Below are positions 38,203 to 47,692 of a stretch of DNA of 64,000 nt, in pieces. The notes beneath the pieces were generated by a model. That model saw only the letters and a list, made by a program, of their open reading frames with translations, was not told where the DNA came from and did not search any database. The stretch comes from Micromonospora chersina (lineage in GTDB: Bacteria; Actinomycetota; Actinomycetes; Mycobacteriales; Micromonosporaceae), in the NCBI RefSeq assembly GCF_900091475.1, contig NZ_FMIB01000002.1, positions 3,410,001 through 3,474,000 on the forward strand. Reading direction: 5' to 3'. Position numbers and translations under genes: made by a program. The stretch's first letter is position 1, and each line of letters opens with the position of its first letter.

Positions 38203-40044
38203 CTACTTCTGCGGCTCCGCGTCGAGCCGGGCGCGCAGCGCGTCCAGTTCGGCCCAGAGGACGCCGGGGAGCTTGTCACCGAACTTCTCGAACCACTCGG
38301 TGACCAGCGGCAGCTCGTTGCGCCACTCCTCCGGGTCGACCTTGAGCGCGATTCGGACGTCCTCCGGGGTCATGTCCAGGCCCTCGACGTCGAGCGCGTC
38401 CTGGGCGGGGACCATGCCGATCGGGGTCTCGACCGCCTCGGCCCGACCCTCCAGGCGCTCGATGACCCACTTGAGCACCCGGGAGTTCTCGCCGAAGCCC
38501 GGCCAGAGGAAGTTGCCCTCGGCGTCCTTGCGGAACCAGTTGACGTAGTAGATCTTCGGCAGCTTGGCCTCGTCGCCGTCGGCGCCCTTGCCCATCTCGA
38601 TCCAGTGCCGGAAGTAGTCGCCGGCGTGGTAGCCGATGAACGGCAGCATGGCCATCGGGTCGCGGCGGACCACGCCGACGGCGCCGGACGCGGCGGCGGT
38701 GGTCTCCGAGGAGAGCGTGGCACCCATGTAGACGCCGTGCACCCAGTCGCGGGCCTCGGTGACCAGCGGGACGGTGTCCCGGCGGCGACCGCCGAACAGG
38801 ATCGCGTCGATCGGCACGCCGTTCGGGTCGTAGTAGTCGTCGGCCAGGATGGGGCACTGCGTGATCGGGGTGCAGAACCGGCTGTTCGCGTGCGAGGAGA
38901 GGCTGTCGCTCTCCGGCGTCCAGTCGTTGCCCTTCCAGTCGATCAGGTGCGCCGGCGGCTCACCCATGCCCTCCCACCAGATGTCACCGTCGTCGGTGAG
39001 GGCCACGTTGGTGAAGATGGAGTTGCCGCGGTCCAGCGTCCGCATGGCGTTGGCGTTGGTCTTCCAGTCGGTGCCGGGCGCGACGCCGAAGAGGCCGTAC
39101 TCCGGGTTGATCGCGTAGAGGCGGCCGTCCGGGCCGAACCGCATCCAGGCGATGTCGTCACCGATGGTCTCGACCTTCCAGCCCGGGATGGTCGGCTCCA
39201 GCATGGCCAGGTTGGTCTTGCCGCAGGCGGACGGGAAGGCGCCCGCGATGTGGTAGACCTTGCCCTCCGGAGAGGTGATCTTGAGGATCAGCATGTGCTC
39301 GGCGAGCCAGCCCTCGTCGCGCCCCATCACACTGGCGATACGGAGCGAGTAGCACTTCTTGCCGAGCAGCGAGTTGCCGCCGTAGCCGGAGCCGTAGGAC
39401 CAGATCTCCCGGGTCTCCGGGAAGTGCGAGATGTACTTGGTCTCGTTGCAGGGCCAGGCCACGTCCTGCTGGCCCGGCTCCAGCGGGGCGCCGATCGAGT
39501 GCAGCGCGTGCACGAAGTCGGCGTCGTCCCCCATCGCGTCCAGGACCTTCTGGCCCATCCGGGTCATGATGCGCATCGAGGCGACCACGTACGGGCTGTC
39601 GGTGATCTCGACGCCGAACATGGGGCTCTCGGCCTCGACCGGACCCATGCAGAACGGGATGACGTACATGGTGCGGCCGCGCATGGACCCGCGGTACAGC
39701 TCCGTCATCGTCCGCTTCATCTCGGCCGGCGCCATCCAGTTGTTGGTGGGGCCGGCGTCCGCCTCGTCGGCGGAGCAGATGAAGGTGCGCTCCTCGACAC
39801 GCGCGACATCCGTCGGGTCCGTCCGCGCGTAGAACGAGTTGGGCTTCTTCTCGGGATTCAGCCGGATCAGGGTGCCGCTCTCGACGAGCTCGTCGGTGAG
39901 GCGGCGCCACTCCTCATCGGACCCGTCCACCCAGACCACCCGGTCGGGGGTGGTCAGTTCCGCGACCTCACGTACCCAGGCGAGCAGTTTGGGGTGGGAC
40001 GTCGGGGCCTGATCGATACCCCGAACAGTAGCCGGAGCAACCAT
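38203..40044 (-). CDS. pckG: Phosphoenolpyruvate carboxykinase (GTP)
   Basis: 613 residues, normal for the GTP-dependent family. Converts oxaloacetate and GTP to PEP, GDP and CO2; the entry of gluconeogenesis. The GTP/P-loop motif with its hyper-reactive Cys is FPSACGKTN at 270-278 (Cys274); metal-site and substrate motifs [14 protein letters not shown] and [12 protein letters not shown] are intact. ATG 40044 has an aaggag site; upstream in-frame codons lack family similarity. Preceded by a 480-bp region that may carry regulatory sites. Confidence 0.98.
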   Translation of the reverse strand: MVAPATVRGIDQAPTSHPKLLAWVREVAELTTPDRVVWVDGSDEEWRRLTDELVESGTLIRLNPEKKPNSFYARTDPTDVARVEERTFICSADEADAGPTNNWMAPAEMKRTMTELYRGSMRGRTMYVIPFCMGPVEAESPMFGVEITDSPYVVASMRIMTRMGQKVLDAMGDDADFVHALHSIGAPLEPGQQDVAWPCNETKYISHFPETREIWSYGSGYGGNSLLGKKCYSLRIASVMGRDEGWLAEHMLILKITSPEGKVYHIAGAFPSACGKTNLAMLEPTIPGWKVETIGDDIAWMRFGPDGRLYAINPEYGLFGVAPGTDWKTNANAMRTLDRGNSIFTNVALTDDGDIWWEGMGEPPAHLIDWKGNDWTPESDSLSSHANSRFCTPITQCPILADDYYDPNGVPIDAILFGGRRRDTVPLVTEARDWVHGVYMGATLSSETTAAASGAVGVVRRDPMAMLPFIGYHAGDYFRHWIEMGKGADGDEAKLPKIYYVNWFRKDAEGNFLWPGFGENSRVLKWVIERLEGRAEAVETPIGMVPAQDALDVEGLDMTPEDVRIALKVDPEEWRNELPLVTEWFEKFGDKLPGVLWAELDALRARLDAEPQK

Positions 40045-40524
40045 GTCACATCTCCTTGTGGTCGACGCTGACCGATGTATGGGATGCACGAGTTCTGGCG
40101 AGCCGGTGCGCCGCCTTCGTGGAAACCTGGGATTGGCCTCAGCGTAAACCGGGCTGCCTCCCCAGTCAGTGGGACTGGTTGTGAAGAACTGCACAAGGTA
40201 CGGCCACGCTGCGGCATCGCGATCTCTTACCCGCTTTCGCGCGCAGTTTCACGCAAATCTTGCGAAGAACCTCCGACGGCCCGGGACTTCGCCAACCCGG
40301 CGGAGGACTCCGATGCGGGGATGCCGATCGTCATGTCACGAACGACGATTCCGTGATCCGGTCCACAATTCCGTACGCCGGGTCACGCTCCGCTCACGGA
40401 TATCGGAACCGGACGGCGGCCTCCGGAGGGGGCCGGACGGCCCGGGGGCGACGCGCCGGGACGGCCGACCGCCGACTCGCCGTAGCGGCCGGTCCCGGGA
40501 GCGCGCACCCGGTACTCTCGGCGG
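40045..40524. other. 480-bp divergent regulatory region pckG / GtrA
   Basis: No credible gene. Contains an inverted repeat CGCAA-atc-TTGCG at 40252-40264, about 210 bp upstream of pckG and in an AT-richer stretch, a candidate regulator site; a ccagt/actgg repeat near 40163-40180; and the -10 box of the GtrA gene at its right end. Confidence 0.5.
40513..40518 (+). promoter_or_regulatory. -10 box TACTCT of GtrA gene 1
   Basis: Ends 6 nt before GTG 40525, favouring that start over ATG 40537. Confidence 0.6.
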
Positions 40525-41073
40525 GTGGCCGCGACGATGACCGGGGACCAGCCGGGGGCTCCGCAGACCCGTCGAGGTCTGATCGGGGCCCTCATCGACC
40601 GCTTCGGTCACCTGGTCCGCGAGATGAGCAAGTTCGCCACCGTCGGCGGCTTCGCCTTCCTCGTCGACTTCGCGCTCTTCAACTACCTGGCGAGCGTGCG
40701 CCACATGCCGCCGGTGGCGGCCAAGACCATCTCCACAGTCGTCGCGGCCACCCTGGCGTTCCTGGGCAACCGGTTCTGGACCTGGCGGCACCGCCAGCGC
40801 TCCCACCCGGCCCGGGAGTACGCACTGTTCTTCTTCTTCAACGGGGTGGGCCTCGGCATCGCGGTGGCCTGTCTCGCGATCAGCCGCTACGGGCTCGGCG
40901 CCATCTGGCCCGAGGTGTTCCAGACCCCGCTGGCCGACAACATCGCCAGTTTCATCGTCGGCACCGGCCTGGGGACGCTGTTCCGGTTCTGGTCGTACCG
41001 ACGGTTCGTTTTCGTCGAGGCGGGAACTCCCCCCGTTCCGGCGACGAGCCGCGACCGAGAGTCCGGGGCGTGA
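40525..41073 (+). CDS. GtrA-family membrane protein 1
   Basis: 182 residues, four membrane spans: KFATVGGFAFLVDFALFNYLASV, AKTISTVVAATLAFLGNRFWTW, ALFFFFNGVGLGIAVACLAISRYG and IASFIVGTGLGTLFRFWSYRRFVF. FxxVGxxxxxxD and NRFWTW are GtrA signatures. GtrA proteins are thought to move prenyl-linked sugars across the membrane for cell-wall or glycan modification. Tandem with a second GtrA gene 63 bp downstream. Confidence 0.92.
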   Translation: MAATMTGDQPGAPQTRRGLIGALIDRFGHLVREMSKFATVGGFAFLVDFALFNYLASVRHMPPVAAKTISTVVAATLAFLGNRFWTWRHRQRSHPAREYALFFFFNGVGLGIAVACLAISRYGLGAIWPEVFQTPLADNIASFIVGTGLGTLFRFWSYRRFVFVEAGTPPVPATSRDRESGA

Positions 41074-41123
41074 CCCACCGCCCATCCCGTCCTGCCGGGC
41101 CCAGTCGGCCCTGCCCACTGCCC

Positions 41124-41129
41124 TAAGGT
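41124..41129 (+). promoter_or_regulatory. -10 box TAAGGT of GtrA gene 2
   Basis: Ends 7 nt before ATG 41137. It overlaps the alternative GTG 41128, which therefore cannot be the start of a leaderless message. Confidence 0.55.
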
Positions 41130-41136
41130 GTTCCGC

Positions 41137-41841
41137 ATGCCTCCTGTCCGTCTGCTGCCCCAGCGCTGGCAGAAGTTCATCCACGAGGCGCTCAAATTCG
41201 GCATCGTCGGCGGCATCAACACCGTCATCAATTACGCGGTGTTCAATGCGCTGGCACTCACGGTTTTCCGCGACGGCCAGCTCAAGGCGACAGTCATCGC
41301 GACCATCGTCGCGACGATCACGTCGTATCTGATGAATCGGCACTGGACGTACCGGGACCGGCCGAAGTCGGCGCTTCGCCGCGAATATGTCCTGTTCTTC
41401 CTCTTCAACGGCGCGGGCCTGGTCATCGAACTCGGCGTCCTTGCGCTGGCCAAGTACGGCCTCGGCGTACACAGCCTGCTCGCCTTGAACGTGGCGAAGA
41501 CCGGGGGCGTGCTGCTGGCCACCCTGTTCCGCTTCTGGTCCTACCGGACGTTCGTGTTCCAGCCGGTGCCGAAGCACGCCGAGGAAACCTGGCACACCAT
41601 CCCGCGCGACGAGTGGGACACCATGGCCGAGATGGACCCGGTGGCCGAGCTGGCCGAATCGGTCAGCGAGCTGGAGGAGACCGAGCCACCGCTCGGCGAG
41701 CGGCGCGCGGGCGACTACGCCCCGCAGCAGGGCCGTCCCGCACCCGCGGACGCCGGCCTGGGCCGCACCCTCGGCGCCGACCTCGACGCCGAACTGGCCG
41801 CCGAACTCCAGCCCACTCCGCGCCGCGCTCCGCGCCGCTGA
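41137..41841 (+). CDS. GtrA-family membrane protein 2 with acidic C-terminal tail
   Basis: 234 residues. Four-span GtrA domain (about 15-150: KFGIVGGINTVINYAVFNALAL, ATITSYLMNRHWTY, VLFFLFNGAGLVIELGVLALAKYG, GGVLLATLFRFWSYRTFVF), then an 85-residue hydrophilic tail rich in Glu, Ala and Pro, unusual for the family. ATG 41137 is supported by the TAAGGT box; GTG 41128 would add three residues. Neighbours PH-domain protein and birA as in mycobacteria (Rv3277-Rv3279c). Confidence 0.9.
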   Translation: MPPVRLLPQRWQKFIHEALKFGIVGGINTVINYAVFNALALTVFRDGQLKATVIATIVATITSYLMNRHWTYRDRPKSALRREYVLFFLFNGAGLVIELGVLALAKYGLGVHSLLALNVAKTGGVLLATLFRFWSYRTFVFQPVPKHAEETWHTIPRDEWDTMAEMDPVAELAESVSELEETEPPLGERRAGDYAPQQGRPAPADAGLGRTLGADLDAELAAELQPTPRRAPRR

Positions 41842-41852
41842 CCGACCCGGCA

Positions 41853-41881
41853 CTCCGGCGCCCGCCCAGCGGGCGCCGGAG
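41853..41881. terminator. Hairpin between GtrA 2 and PH-domain gene
   Basis: 13-bp perfect stem ctccggcgcccgc/gcgggcgccggag with a 3-nt loop, between convergent genes. Confidence 0.8.
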
Positions 41882-41892
41882 GCTTCCGCGGG

Positions 41893-42465
41893 TCAGGCCG
41901 ACGGGTCGCGCAGCGGCTTGCCCTCGGCCATGTCGGCCAGGATCTCGCGCATCTCGCCGTCGCCCAGGCTGTGCTTGTCGTGGTGGGCCTCGACCAGCTC
42001 GTAGAGCTTCGTCTGCACCTTGTCGACGTGCGGCACGTCGCTGAGCACCGACTGGCCGCGCTCACCGGCGGACTCGATGGTCAGCGTGCCGCAGCCGAGC
42101 AGCCGCTCCACGAACTTCTGGTGCATGGCGTGGTCGTTGATCCGGGTCAGCGGCAGGTCACGCCGGTTGCGGGAGAACACGCCCTCCTGGAGCAGCACCC
42201 GCTCGTTGGTGAAGAGGTAGTGGGTGGTGCGCCAGACCAGGAACGGCCACAGCCCCAGCCAGAACACCAGCACCAGGCCGAGCGCGGCGATCACGTAGAG
42301 AGCGATCGTGCCGCCGTCGCCCTCGGGCAGCAGGACCCAGCCCGCGACCACCGCCGCGACGGCGAGCACCAGCACCAGGATCGGCCGGATCAGGGCCTTC
42401 CAGTGCGGGTGCAGATGCAGCACGACGTGCTCGTCCTCGGTGAGCACGTCTTCGGGGAACGCCAC
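41893..42465 (-). CDS. PH-domain membrane protein (bPH2 type)
   Basis: 190 residues. Two membrane spans (about 26-45 and 53-72) followed by a bacterial PH-like domain: WRTTHYLFTNERVLLQEGVFSRNRRDLPLTRINDHAMHQKFVERLLGCGTLTIESAGERG. Function unknown; orthologs sit beside birA in mycobacteria (Rv3278c), which matches the position here. ATG 42465. Confidence 0.9.
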   Translation of the reverse strand: MAFPEDVLTEDEHVVLHLHPHWKALIRPILVLVLAVAAVVAGWVLLPEGDGGTIALYVIAALGLVLVFWLGLWPFLVWRTTHYLFTNERVLLQEGVFSRNRRDLPLTRINDHAMHQKFVERLLGCGTLTIESAGERGQSVLSDVPHVDKVQTKLYELVEAHHDKHSLGDGEMREILADMAEGKPLRDPSA

Positions 42466-42541
42466 GGGAACCTCCTCGCAGAACAGGACGCGCTGACCGT
42501 AACCGGTCGGCGCTCGCCCGGGGATCAGCCGCGCGGCGGGT

Positions 42542-42593
42542 GTTAGGAGGGGGCCCCTGCTATACCGCAGGCGTTAACAGGGGGCCCTTCCTT
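42542..42593. repeat. Palindromic element, type C, touching the birA stop
   Basis: Arms aggagggggcccctg (42545-42559) and cagggggcccttcct (42578-42592) pair at 13 of 15 positions, with an inner ctgc/gcag stem. Its right edge reaches the birA stop codon (42593-42595), so it doubles as the birA 3' hairpin. Confidence 0.65.
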
Positions 42594-43468
42594 CAGCGCA
42601 AGTGCAGCACGTCGCCGGCCGCGAGGCGCAGCTCGCCCTCGGGGGCGTCGACCAGGAGTTGGCCGTCGGGGTCCACACCGGTGGCGGTGCCGCGCACCTC
42701 CCGGCCGTCGGGGAGCAGCACCCGGACCTGCCGGCCGACCGTGGCGCAGCCGGCCAGGTAGGCGTCCCGCAGGCCGCTGGCGACCGCGTCGCCGCCGGCG
42801 TCGCGCCAGCGCTCGTACCAGTCGGCGAGCGCCCGGAGCAGGGCCCGGAGCAGGGGGTCGCGGTCGGTGGCGGTGGCGCCGGCGAGCTGGAGCGAGGTGG
42901 CCGGCAGCCCGGTCGGGTTCTCGGGCAGCTCGTCGGCGCGCAGGGTCACGTTCAGGCCGATGCCGACCACGATCGCCGGCGGCCGGTCGGGTGCCGGGCC
43001 GGGCACCGCCTCGGCCAGCACGCCCGCGCACTTCGCGCCGTCCAGCAGCAGGTCGTTCGGCCACTTGAGCCGGGCGTCCAGCTCGGCCAGGCGGGCCACC
43101 GCCTCGACCAGCGCGACGCCGGCCAGCAGCGGCATCCAGCCGTACCCCTGCGGTGGCACGGGCGCCCAACCGCGCTCCGGGACGGCCTCACCCGGCCGGA
43201 GCAGGACGCTTGTCGCGATGCCGGCCCGCGGCGGCGACTGCCAGACGCGGCCGCGCCGGCCCCGGCCGGCGGTCTGCCGCTCGGCGACCACCACCAGGCC
43301 CTCCGGCTCACCGGCGCGCGCGGCCTCGACCACGTCGGCGTTTGTCGAGCCGGTCTCGGCCCGCAGTTCCAGTTGGCGCCACGGCCCGTGCGGCGCGACC
43401 AGCGCGCGGCGCAGCCGGGCCGCGGACAGCGGTGGGCGGTCCAGATCGGTGTACGGCGAGCCGGGCAT
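42593..43468 (-). CDS. birA: Biotin--[acetyl-CoA-carboxylase] ligase
   Basis: 291 residues. Biotinylates the carrier lysine of AccA (Lys548 of the product at 61581). Catalytic biotinyl-AMP motif ERQTAGRGRRGRVW, then LKWPNDLLLDGAKCAGVLAE and IVVGIGLNVT; a C-terminal SH3-like domain ends the protein. There is no N-terminal HTH, so it is the monofunctional (non-repressor) type. Divergent from accD, 72 bp apart, the same arrangement as Rv3279c-Rv3280. Confidence 0.96.
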   Translation of the reverse strand: MPGSPYTDLDRPPLSAARLRRALVAPHGPWRQLELRAETGSTNADVVEAARAGEPEGLVVVAERQTAGRGRRGRVWQSPPRAGIATSVLLRPGEAVPERGWAPVPPQGYGWMPLLAGVALVEAVARLAELDARLKWPNDLLLDGAKCAGVLAEAVPGPAPDRPPAIVVGIGLNVTLRADELPENPTGLPATSLQLAGATATDRDPLLRALLRALADWYERWRDAGGDAVASGLRDAYLAGCATVGRQVRVLLPDGREVRGTATGVDPDGQLLVDAPEGELRLAAGDVLHLR

Positions 43469-43528
43469 CCCGCCAGCCTACGGCCCGGGTGAGGCGCACT
43501 GCACAACGTCGCCCACCTGAACCATCGT

Positions 43529-43534
43529 TATATT
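43529..43534 (+). promoter_or_regulatory. -10 box TATATT of accD
   Basis: The best -10 match in the window, ending 6 nt before GTG 43541; leaderless accD mRNA. Confidence 0.65.
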
Positions 43535-43540
43535 CCACGG

Positions 43541-45124
43541 GTGACTACCGAGACCGGGATCAACATCCACACGACCGCCGGCAAGCTGGCGGACCTGGAG
43601 CGACGGCTCGACGAGGCGGTGCACGCCGGGTCGGCACGCGCGGTCGAGAAGCAGCACGCGCGGGGCAAGAAGACCGCTCGCGAGCGGATCGAGATGCTCC
43701 TCGACGAGGGCTCCTTCGTCGAGCTGGACGAATTCGCCCGGCACCGCTCGACAAACTTCGGGCTGGAGAAGACCCGCCCGTACGGCGACGGCGTGGTGAC
43801 CGGCTACGGCACGGTGGACGGCCGGCAGATCTGCGTCTTCGCGCAGGACTTCACCGTCTTCGGCGGCTCGCTCGGGGAGGTCTTCGGCGAGAAGATCGTC
43901 AAGCTGATGGACCTGGCCATGAAGATCGGCTGCCCGGTGGTCGGCATCAACGACTCGGGCGGCGCGCGCATCCAGGAGGGCGTCGCCTCGCTCGGCCTCT
44001 ACGGCGAGATCTTCTTCCGCAACGTGCGGGCCAGCGGCGTCATCCCGCAGATCTCGCTGATCATGGGTCCGTGCGCCGGTGGCGCGGTCTACTCCCCGGC
44101 GGTCACCGACTTCACCGTGATGGTCGACCAGACCTCGCACATGTTCATCACCGGCCCCGACGTGATCAAGACGGTCACCGGCGAGGACGTGGGCATGGAG
44201 GAGCTGGGCGGCGCCCGCACCCACAACGCCCGCAGCGGCAACGCGCACTACCTCGGCACCGACGAGGAGGACGCGATCGAGTACGTCAAGGCGCTGCTGT
44301 CGTACCTGCCGTCCAACAACCTGGACGAGCCGGTGGTGTTCGACTCGCCGGCGATCCTCGACATCACCGACGAGGACCGCGAGCTGGACACGCTGATCCC
44401 GGACTCGGCCAACCAGCCGTACGACATGCACCGGGTCATCGAGCACGTCCTCGACGACGGCGAGTTCCTGGAGGTCCAGCCGCTCTACGCGCAGAACCTC
44501 GTGGTGGGCTTCGGCCGCGTCGAGGGGCGCCCGGTGGGCGTGGTCGCCAACCAGCCCATGCACTTCGCCGGCACCCTCGACATCGCCGCCTCGGAGAAGG
44601 CCGCCCGGTTCGTGCGCACCTGCGACGCGTTCAACATCCCGGTGCTGACCTTCGTGGACGTCCCCGGCTTCCTCCCCGGCACCGGGCAGGAGTGGGACGG
44701 CATCATCCGCCGCGGCGCGAAGCTCATCTACGCGTACGCCGAGGCCACCGTCCCGAAGGTCACCGTCATCACCCGCAAGGCGTACGGCGGGGCGTACGAC
44801 GTGATGGGCTCCAAGCACCTCGGCGCGGACCTGAACTTCGCCTGGCCGACCGCCCAGATCGCGGTGATGGGGGCGCAGGGCGCGGTGAACATCCTCTACC
44901 GCTCGGAGCTGGCGAACGCCGAGGACCCGGCCGCCGTCCGGGCCGAGAAGATCGCCGAGTACGAGGACACTCTGGCCAACCCGTACATCGCCGCCGAGCG
45001 CGGGTACGTCGACGGGGTGATCCCGCCGCACGAGACGCGTACGCAGGTCGTGCGGGCGTTGCGGGTGCTGCGCACCAAGCGCGAGACGATGCCGCCGAAG
45101 AAGCACGGCAACATCCCCCTGTAG
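43541..45124 (+). CDS. accD: Acyl-CoA carboxylase beta (carboxyltransferase) subunit
   Basis: 527 residues. Transfers CO2 from biotinylated AccA to acetyl-, propionyl- or longer acyl-CoA; AccD5/PccB type by synteny with birA. Crotonase-like motifs: [34 protein letters not shown], and [60 protein letters not shown]. Ends in the family tail KHGNIPL. Substrate choice (acetyl versus propionyl) is not readable. accE lies 7.9 kb downstream rather than directly after it. Confidence 0.97.
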   Translation: MTTETGINIHTTAGKLADLERRLDEAVHAGSARAVEKQHARGKKTARERIEMLLDEGSFVELDEFARHRSTNFGLEKTRPYGDGVVTGYGTVDGRQICVFAQDFTVFGGSLGEVFGEKIVKLMDLAMKIGCPVVGINDSGGARIQEGVASLGLYGEIFFRNVRASGVIPQISLIMGPCAGGAVYSPAVTDFTVMVDQTSHMFITGPDVIKTVTGEDVGMEELGGARTHNARSGNAHYLGTDEEDAIEYVKALLSYLPSNNLDEPVVFDSPAILDITDEDRELDTLIPDSANQPYDMHRVIEHVLDDGEFLEVQPLYAQNLVVGFGRVEGRPVGVVANQPMHFAGTLDIAASEKAARFVRTCDAFNIPVLTFVDVPGFLPGTGQEWDGIIRRGAKLIYAYAEATVPKVTVITRKAYGGAYDVMGSKHLGADLNFAWPTAQIAVMGAQGAVNILYRSELANAEDPAAVRAEKIAEYEDTLANPYIAAERGYVDGVIPPHETRTQVVRALRVLRTKRETMPPKKHGNIPL

Positions 45125-45132
45125 CACGCGCT

Positions 45133-45170
45133 GCCGAGGCCCCCGCCGGACGTCCGGCGGGGGCCTCGGC
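45133..45170. terminator. Strong terminator hairpin accD / 45174 gene
   Basis: 18-bp perfect stem gccgaggcccccgccgga/tccggcgggggcctcggc with a 2-nt loop, between convergent genes. Confidence 0.88.
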
Positions 45171-45173
45171 GCG

Positions 45174-46109
45174 TCAGCAGCCGGGGTTCGCCGCCCCGCA
45201 CAGCCGCCGGGCGGCCACCCTCCCGAGTGACTCGAGCTGGGCGTAGCTCAGCCCCGGCCCGCTGCCGTCGACCCGGTCCTCGATCGTGCCCGGGCCGGGC
45301 ACGATCACGGTCACCAGGTCGCCGACCCGGATCACCAGCGTGACGTCGATCGACGCCGCCGGACCGACCGCCTTCCCGCCACTCCGGTCGCGGGCCTGGC
45401 CCGTGACGTGCCGCAGCATCACCGACTGGTCGCCGGCGAAGCCGGTGACGGCGGGCTCCCACCGGTGCTCGGTCTCCGCCGACACCGTCCGGCCGGTCAG
45501 CGTCAGGAGCGAACTGGTCCGCCACGTCGGGCAGACCTGCACCATCCGGTCGATGTCCCCGAAGAGGCCCATGCCCCACGGCGGGTCGACCCGGTACACG
45601 TCCTGGCTGAGCACCGGGGGGACACCGTCGGACGCCTCCGCCACGGGCCGCAGCAGCACCCGGGAACGGGAGTAGCGGGAGACGGTCGACTGGAGGTAGA
45701 TCCCCTGCTGGTGGGCGCAGGACTCCAATTGCCCGTCGACCCGCACCGGCTCCAGCAGGCCGACGTCGCCGAGCCGCGCCCCCGTCTTCAGCGTGAGGTC
45801 GCGCGGCTCCAGCAGCACCGCCTCGGGGATCTCGGCGCGCCCGGACGGCGCCGGAGAGGCCACCGGTGCGCTCGTCGGACTGCCGGCCCCGGCGCCGGTC
45901 ACCACCGTGTCCGTCGGGCCGCCGCTTCGGCCACCGGCCACCACGGTGGTGGCCGACGCCACGAGGAGCGCGGCCACCGCCGTCGCCACCGCTGCCGTAC
46001 GCCGGCTGCGCCGTCGGCCTCGGGCCCGGAGCTCGGCCGGCTCGGCCCAGCGGACGTCGCGCAGGTCCCGCTGCACCAGCTCGACGAAGGTCAGGTCATC
46101 GTCACGCAT
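45174..46109 (-). CDS. Membrane protein coupled to SigE-type sigma factor (putative anti-sigma/sensor)
   Basis: 311 residues. Cytoplasmic N-terminus (about 1-37) with a basic RGRRRSRR patch, one span (about 38-58), and an exported domain rich in Val/Thr with several Cys (CAHQQG, VQVCPTW, RRLCGAANPGC) that may form disulfides. No zinc-binding anti-sigma motif (HxxxCxxC) is seen. ATG 46109 lies inside the sigma gene (8-bp overlap), so the two are coupled and a regulatory partnership is likely. Confidence 0.78.
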   Translation of the reverse strand: MRDDDLTFVELVQRDLRDVRWAEPAELRARGRRRSRRTAAVATAVAALLVASATTVVAGGRSGGPTDTVVTGAGAGSPTSAPVASPAPSGRAEIPEAVLLEPRDLTLKTGARLGDVGLLEPVRVDGQLESCAHQQGIYLQSTVSRYSRSRVLLRPVAEASDGVPPVLSQDVYRVDPPWGMGLFGDIDRMVQVCPTWRTSSLLTLTGRTVSAETEHRWEPAVTGFAGDQSVMLRHVTGQARDRSGGKAVGPAASIDVTLVIRVGDLVTVIVPGPGTIEDRVDGSGPGLSYAQLESLGRVAARRLCGAANPGC

Positions 46110-46602
46110 CGGCCGCCTCCTCCAGATCCACGACCGCGAGCAGTCCGGCGAGCGCGGTGCGCCCCCGGGAAAGCCGCGCCTTGACCGTGCCGACCGGCGC
46201 CTCGGTCTGCCGGGCCACCTCGGCGACCGGCATGCCGAGCAGGTAGTAGAGCGCGATGGCGGTGCGCTGCTCCTCGGGGAGCCGGCGCAGCGCGGCCACC
46301 ACCTCGACCGTGTCGGTGGTCGGGGCGGGGAAGCTCTCCTCCGCCCCGTGACGCAGGTAGGCACGGGCCCGGCTGCGCAGGCTGCGCCAGCGGCTCACCG
46401 CGATCCGGCTGGCCACCACCCGCACCCATGCCTCCGGGTCGTCGTACCCGCGTACCGTCGACCAGCGCTGCCACGCCTTGATGTACGCCTCCTGCACGGC
46501 GTCCTGGGCCTCGGCCCGGTTGCCGGTGAGCACGTAGACGAAACCAAGCAGTCGTTGCCGGCTGCCGCGGTAGAACTCGTCGAATCCCTCGCTGTCGGGC
46601 AC
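46102..46602 (-). CDS. SigE-family (ECF-type) RNA polymerase sigma factor
   Basis: 166 residues. Sigma region 2: FDEFYRGSRQRLLGFVYVLTGNRAEAQDAVQEAYIKAWQRWSTVRGYDDPEAWVRVVASRIAVS; region 4: ALRRLPEEQRTAIALYYLLGMPVAEVARQTEAPVGTVKARLSRGRTALAGLL. This is the actinobacterial SigE-like subfamily with D..E-A-WVR. GTG 46602 has ggggaggtgaca upstream. The downstream overlapping gene is a probable regulator. Target promoters are unknown. Confidence 0.93.
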   Translation of the reverse strand: MPDSEGFDEFYRGSRQRLLGFVYVLTGNRAEAQDAVQEAYIKAWQRWSTVRGYDDPEAWVRVVASRIAVSRWRSLRSRARAYLRHGAEESFPAPTTDTVEVVAALRRLPEEQRTAIALYYLLGMPVAEVARQTEAPVGTVKARLSRGRTALAGLLAVVDLEEAADA

Positions 46603-46660
46603 CTGTCACCTCCCCGTGTTCGCAGGGGACACGCCTGGCGCGCGGGGTGCGGTTGCCCGG

Positions 46661-47644
46661 TCAGCCGACCAATTTCTCCAGCTCCGCGAGGGGGAAGCCG
46701 CCGGCCGGGATGCGCTCGCGGACCGCTCGGCGGACGGCGGCCTGGACCGCCTCGTTGGCCGGGGTCGGCACCCCGTGCAGCCGGCCGAGCAGCACGATTT
46801 CGCCGTTCAGGTGGTCCGCCTCGGCGGAGCCGGCGCCCCGGGCCAGGCTCTGCCAGGTGGAACCACCGGCGCGCTCCTCGCCGTCGACCGGCCGGTGCCG
46901 TACCCGATCGCCCCGCTCGGCGGCCTCCTCCTCGCGCGTCGTGTGCGGGATGCCGGCGGCGGCCAGCGCCTCCTCCCCCTCGGCGCGGACCCGGGCGGCC
47001 AGCGGCTCCGGTACGTCCGGGCCGAGCAGCGCCTGGAGCCCGTTGCCCAGGTTGCCGAGGAGCTTGCCGTACTTCCAGCGCATCACGTCGTCGCGGACCG
47101 GGGCGACGAACCCGGCGGCGGTCAGGTCGGCGGCGACCGCCCGGCTGGTGTCGTCCGCGCCGGACGGGTAGCGGCCGAGGTGCAGCATCCCCGGGTGCGG
47201 GTGCCCGTTCGCCACCACCACACCGGGTTCCAGGTGGGTGGCGGGCAGCCAGACGCAGACCGGGTGTACCCGGGCGAACAGCCGCAGCGCCGCCGGCTCG
47301 TTGGCGACACCGTTCTGGGCCAGCACGATCGGCAGCCGCTCGCCCGCCGTCCCGCCGCCCTGGACGGGGGCGTCGACCCAGGTCGCCAGGGCCGCCGCCG
47401 TGTCCTGGGACTTGACCGTGAGCACCAGCACGGTGTCCGCCGGCAGGGGTCGGTCGTCCGGCCCGGCCACCGCGGGCAGCCGGCTGGTGACCGTGCCGTC
47501 CGGCGTCCGGAGGGTCAGGCCCCGCTCCCGGAGCGCGTCCAGATGCGCGCCGCGGGCCACCAGCGTCACGTCGCGGCCGGCCTCCCCCAGCCGCACGCCG
47601 ATGGTGCCGCCGACCGCGCCCGCCCCGATGATCACGTATCGCAT
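46661..47644 (-). CDS. 2-dehydropantoate 2-reductase family protein
   Basis: 327 residues. NADPH-binding VIIGAGAVGGTIGVRLGEAG at the N-terminus, VLTVKSQDTAAAL, and a C-terminal ApbA domain with DVMRWKYGKLLGNLGNGLQALLG and GGSTWQSLARGAGSAEADHLNGEIVLLGRLHGVPTPANEAV. PanE reduces ketopantoate to pantoate in CoA synthesis; the family also has members with other 2-oxo acids, so the symbol is withheld. ATG 47644. Confidence 0.88.
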   Translation of the reverse strand: MRYVIIGAGAVGGTIGVRLGEAGRDVTLVARGAHLDALRERGLTLRTPDGTVTSRLPAVAGPDDRPLPADTVLVLTVKSQDTAAALATWVDAPVQGGGTAGERLPIVLAQNGVANEPAALRLFARVHPVCVWLPATHLEPGVVVANGHPHPGMLHLGRYPSGADDTSRAVAADLTAAGFVAPVRDDVMRWKYGKLLGNLGNGLQALLGPDVPEPLAARVRAEGEEALAAAGIPHTTREEEAAERGDRVRHRPVDGEERAGGSTWQSLARGAGSAEADHLNGEIVLLGRLHGVPTPANEAVQAAVRRAVRERIPAGGFPLAELEKLVG

Positions 47645-47692
47645 GCGTCCGATTCTGCCCCGGCCCGGCGCTCCCGCGCGGTGAGGCACGGC

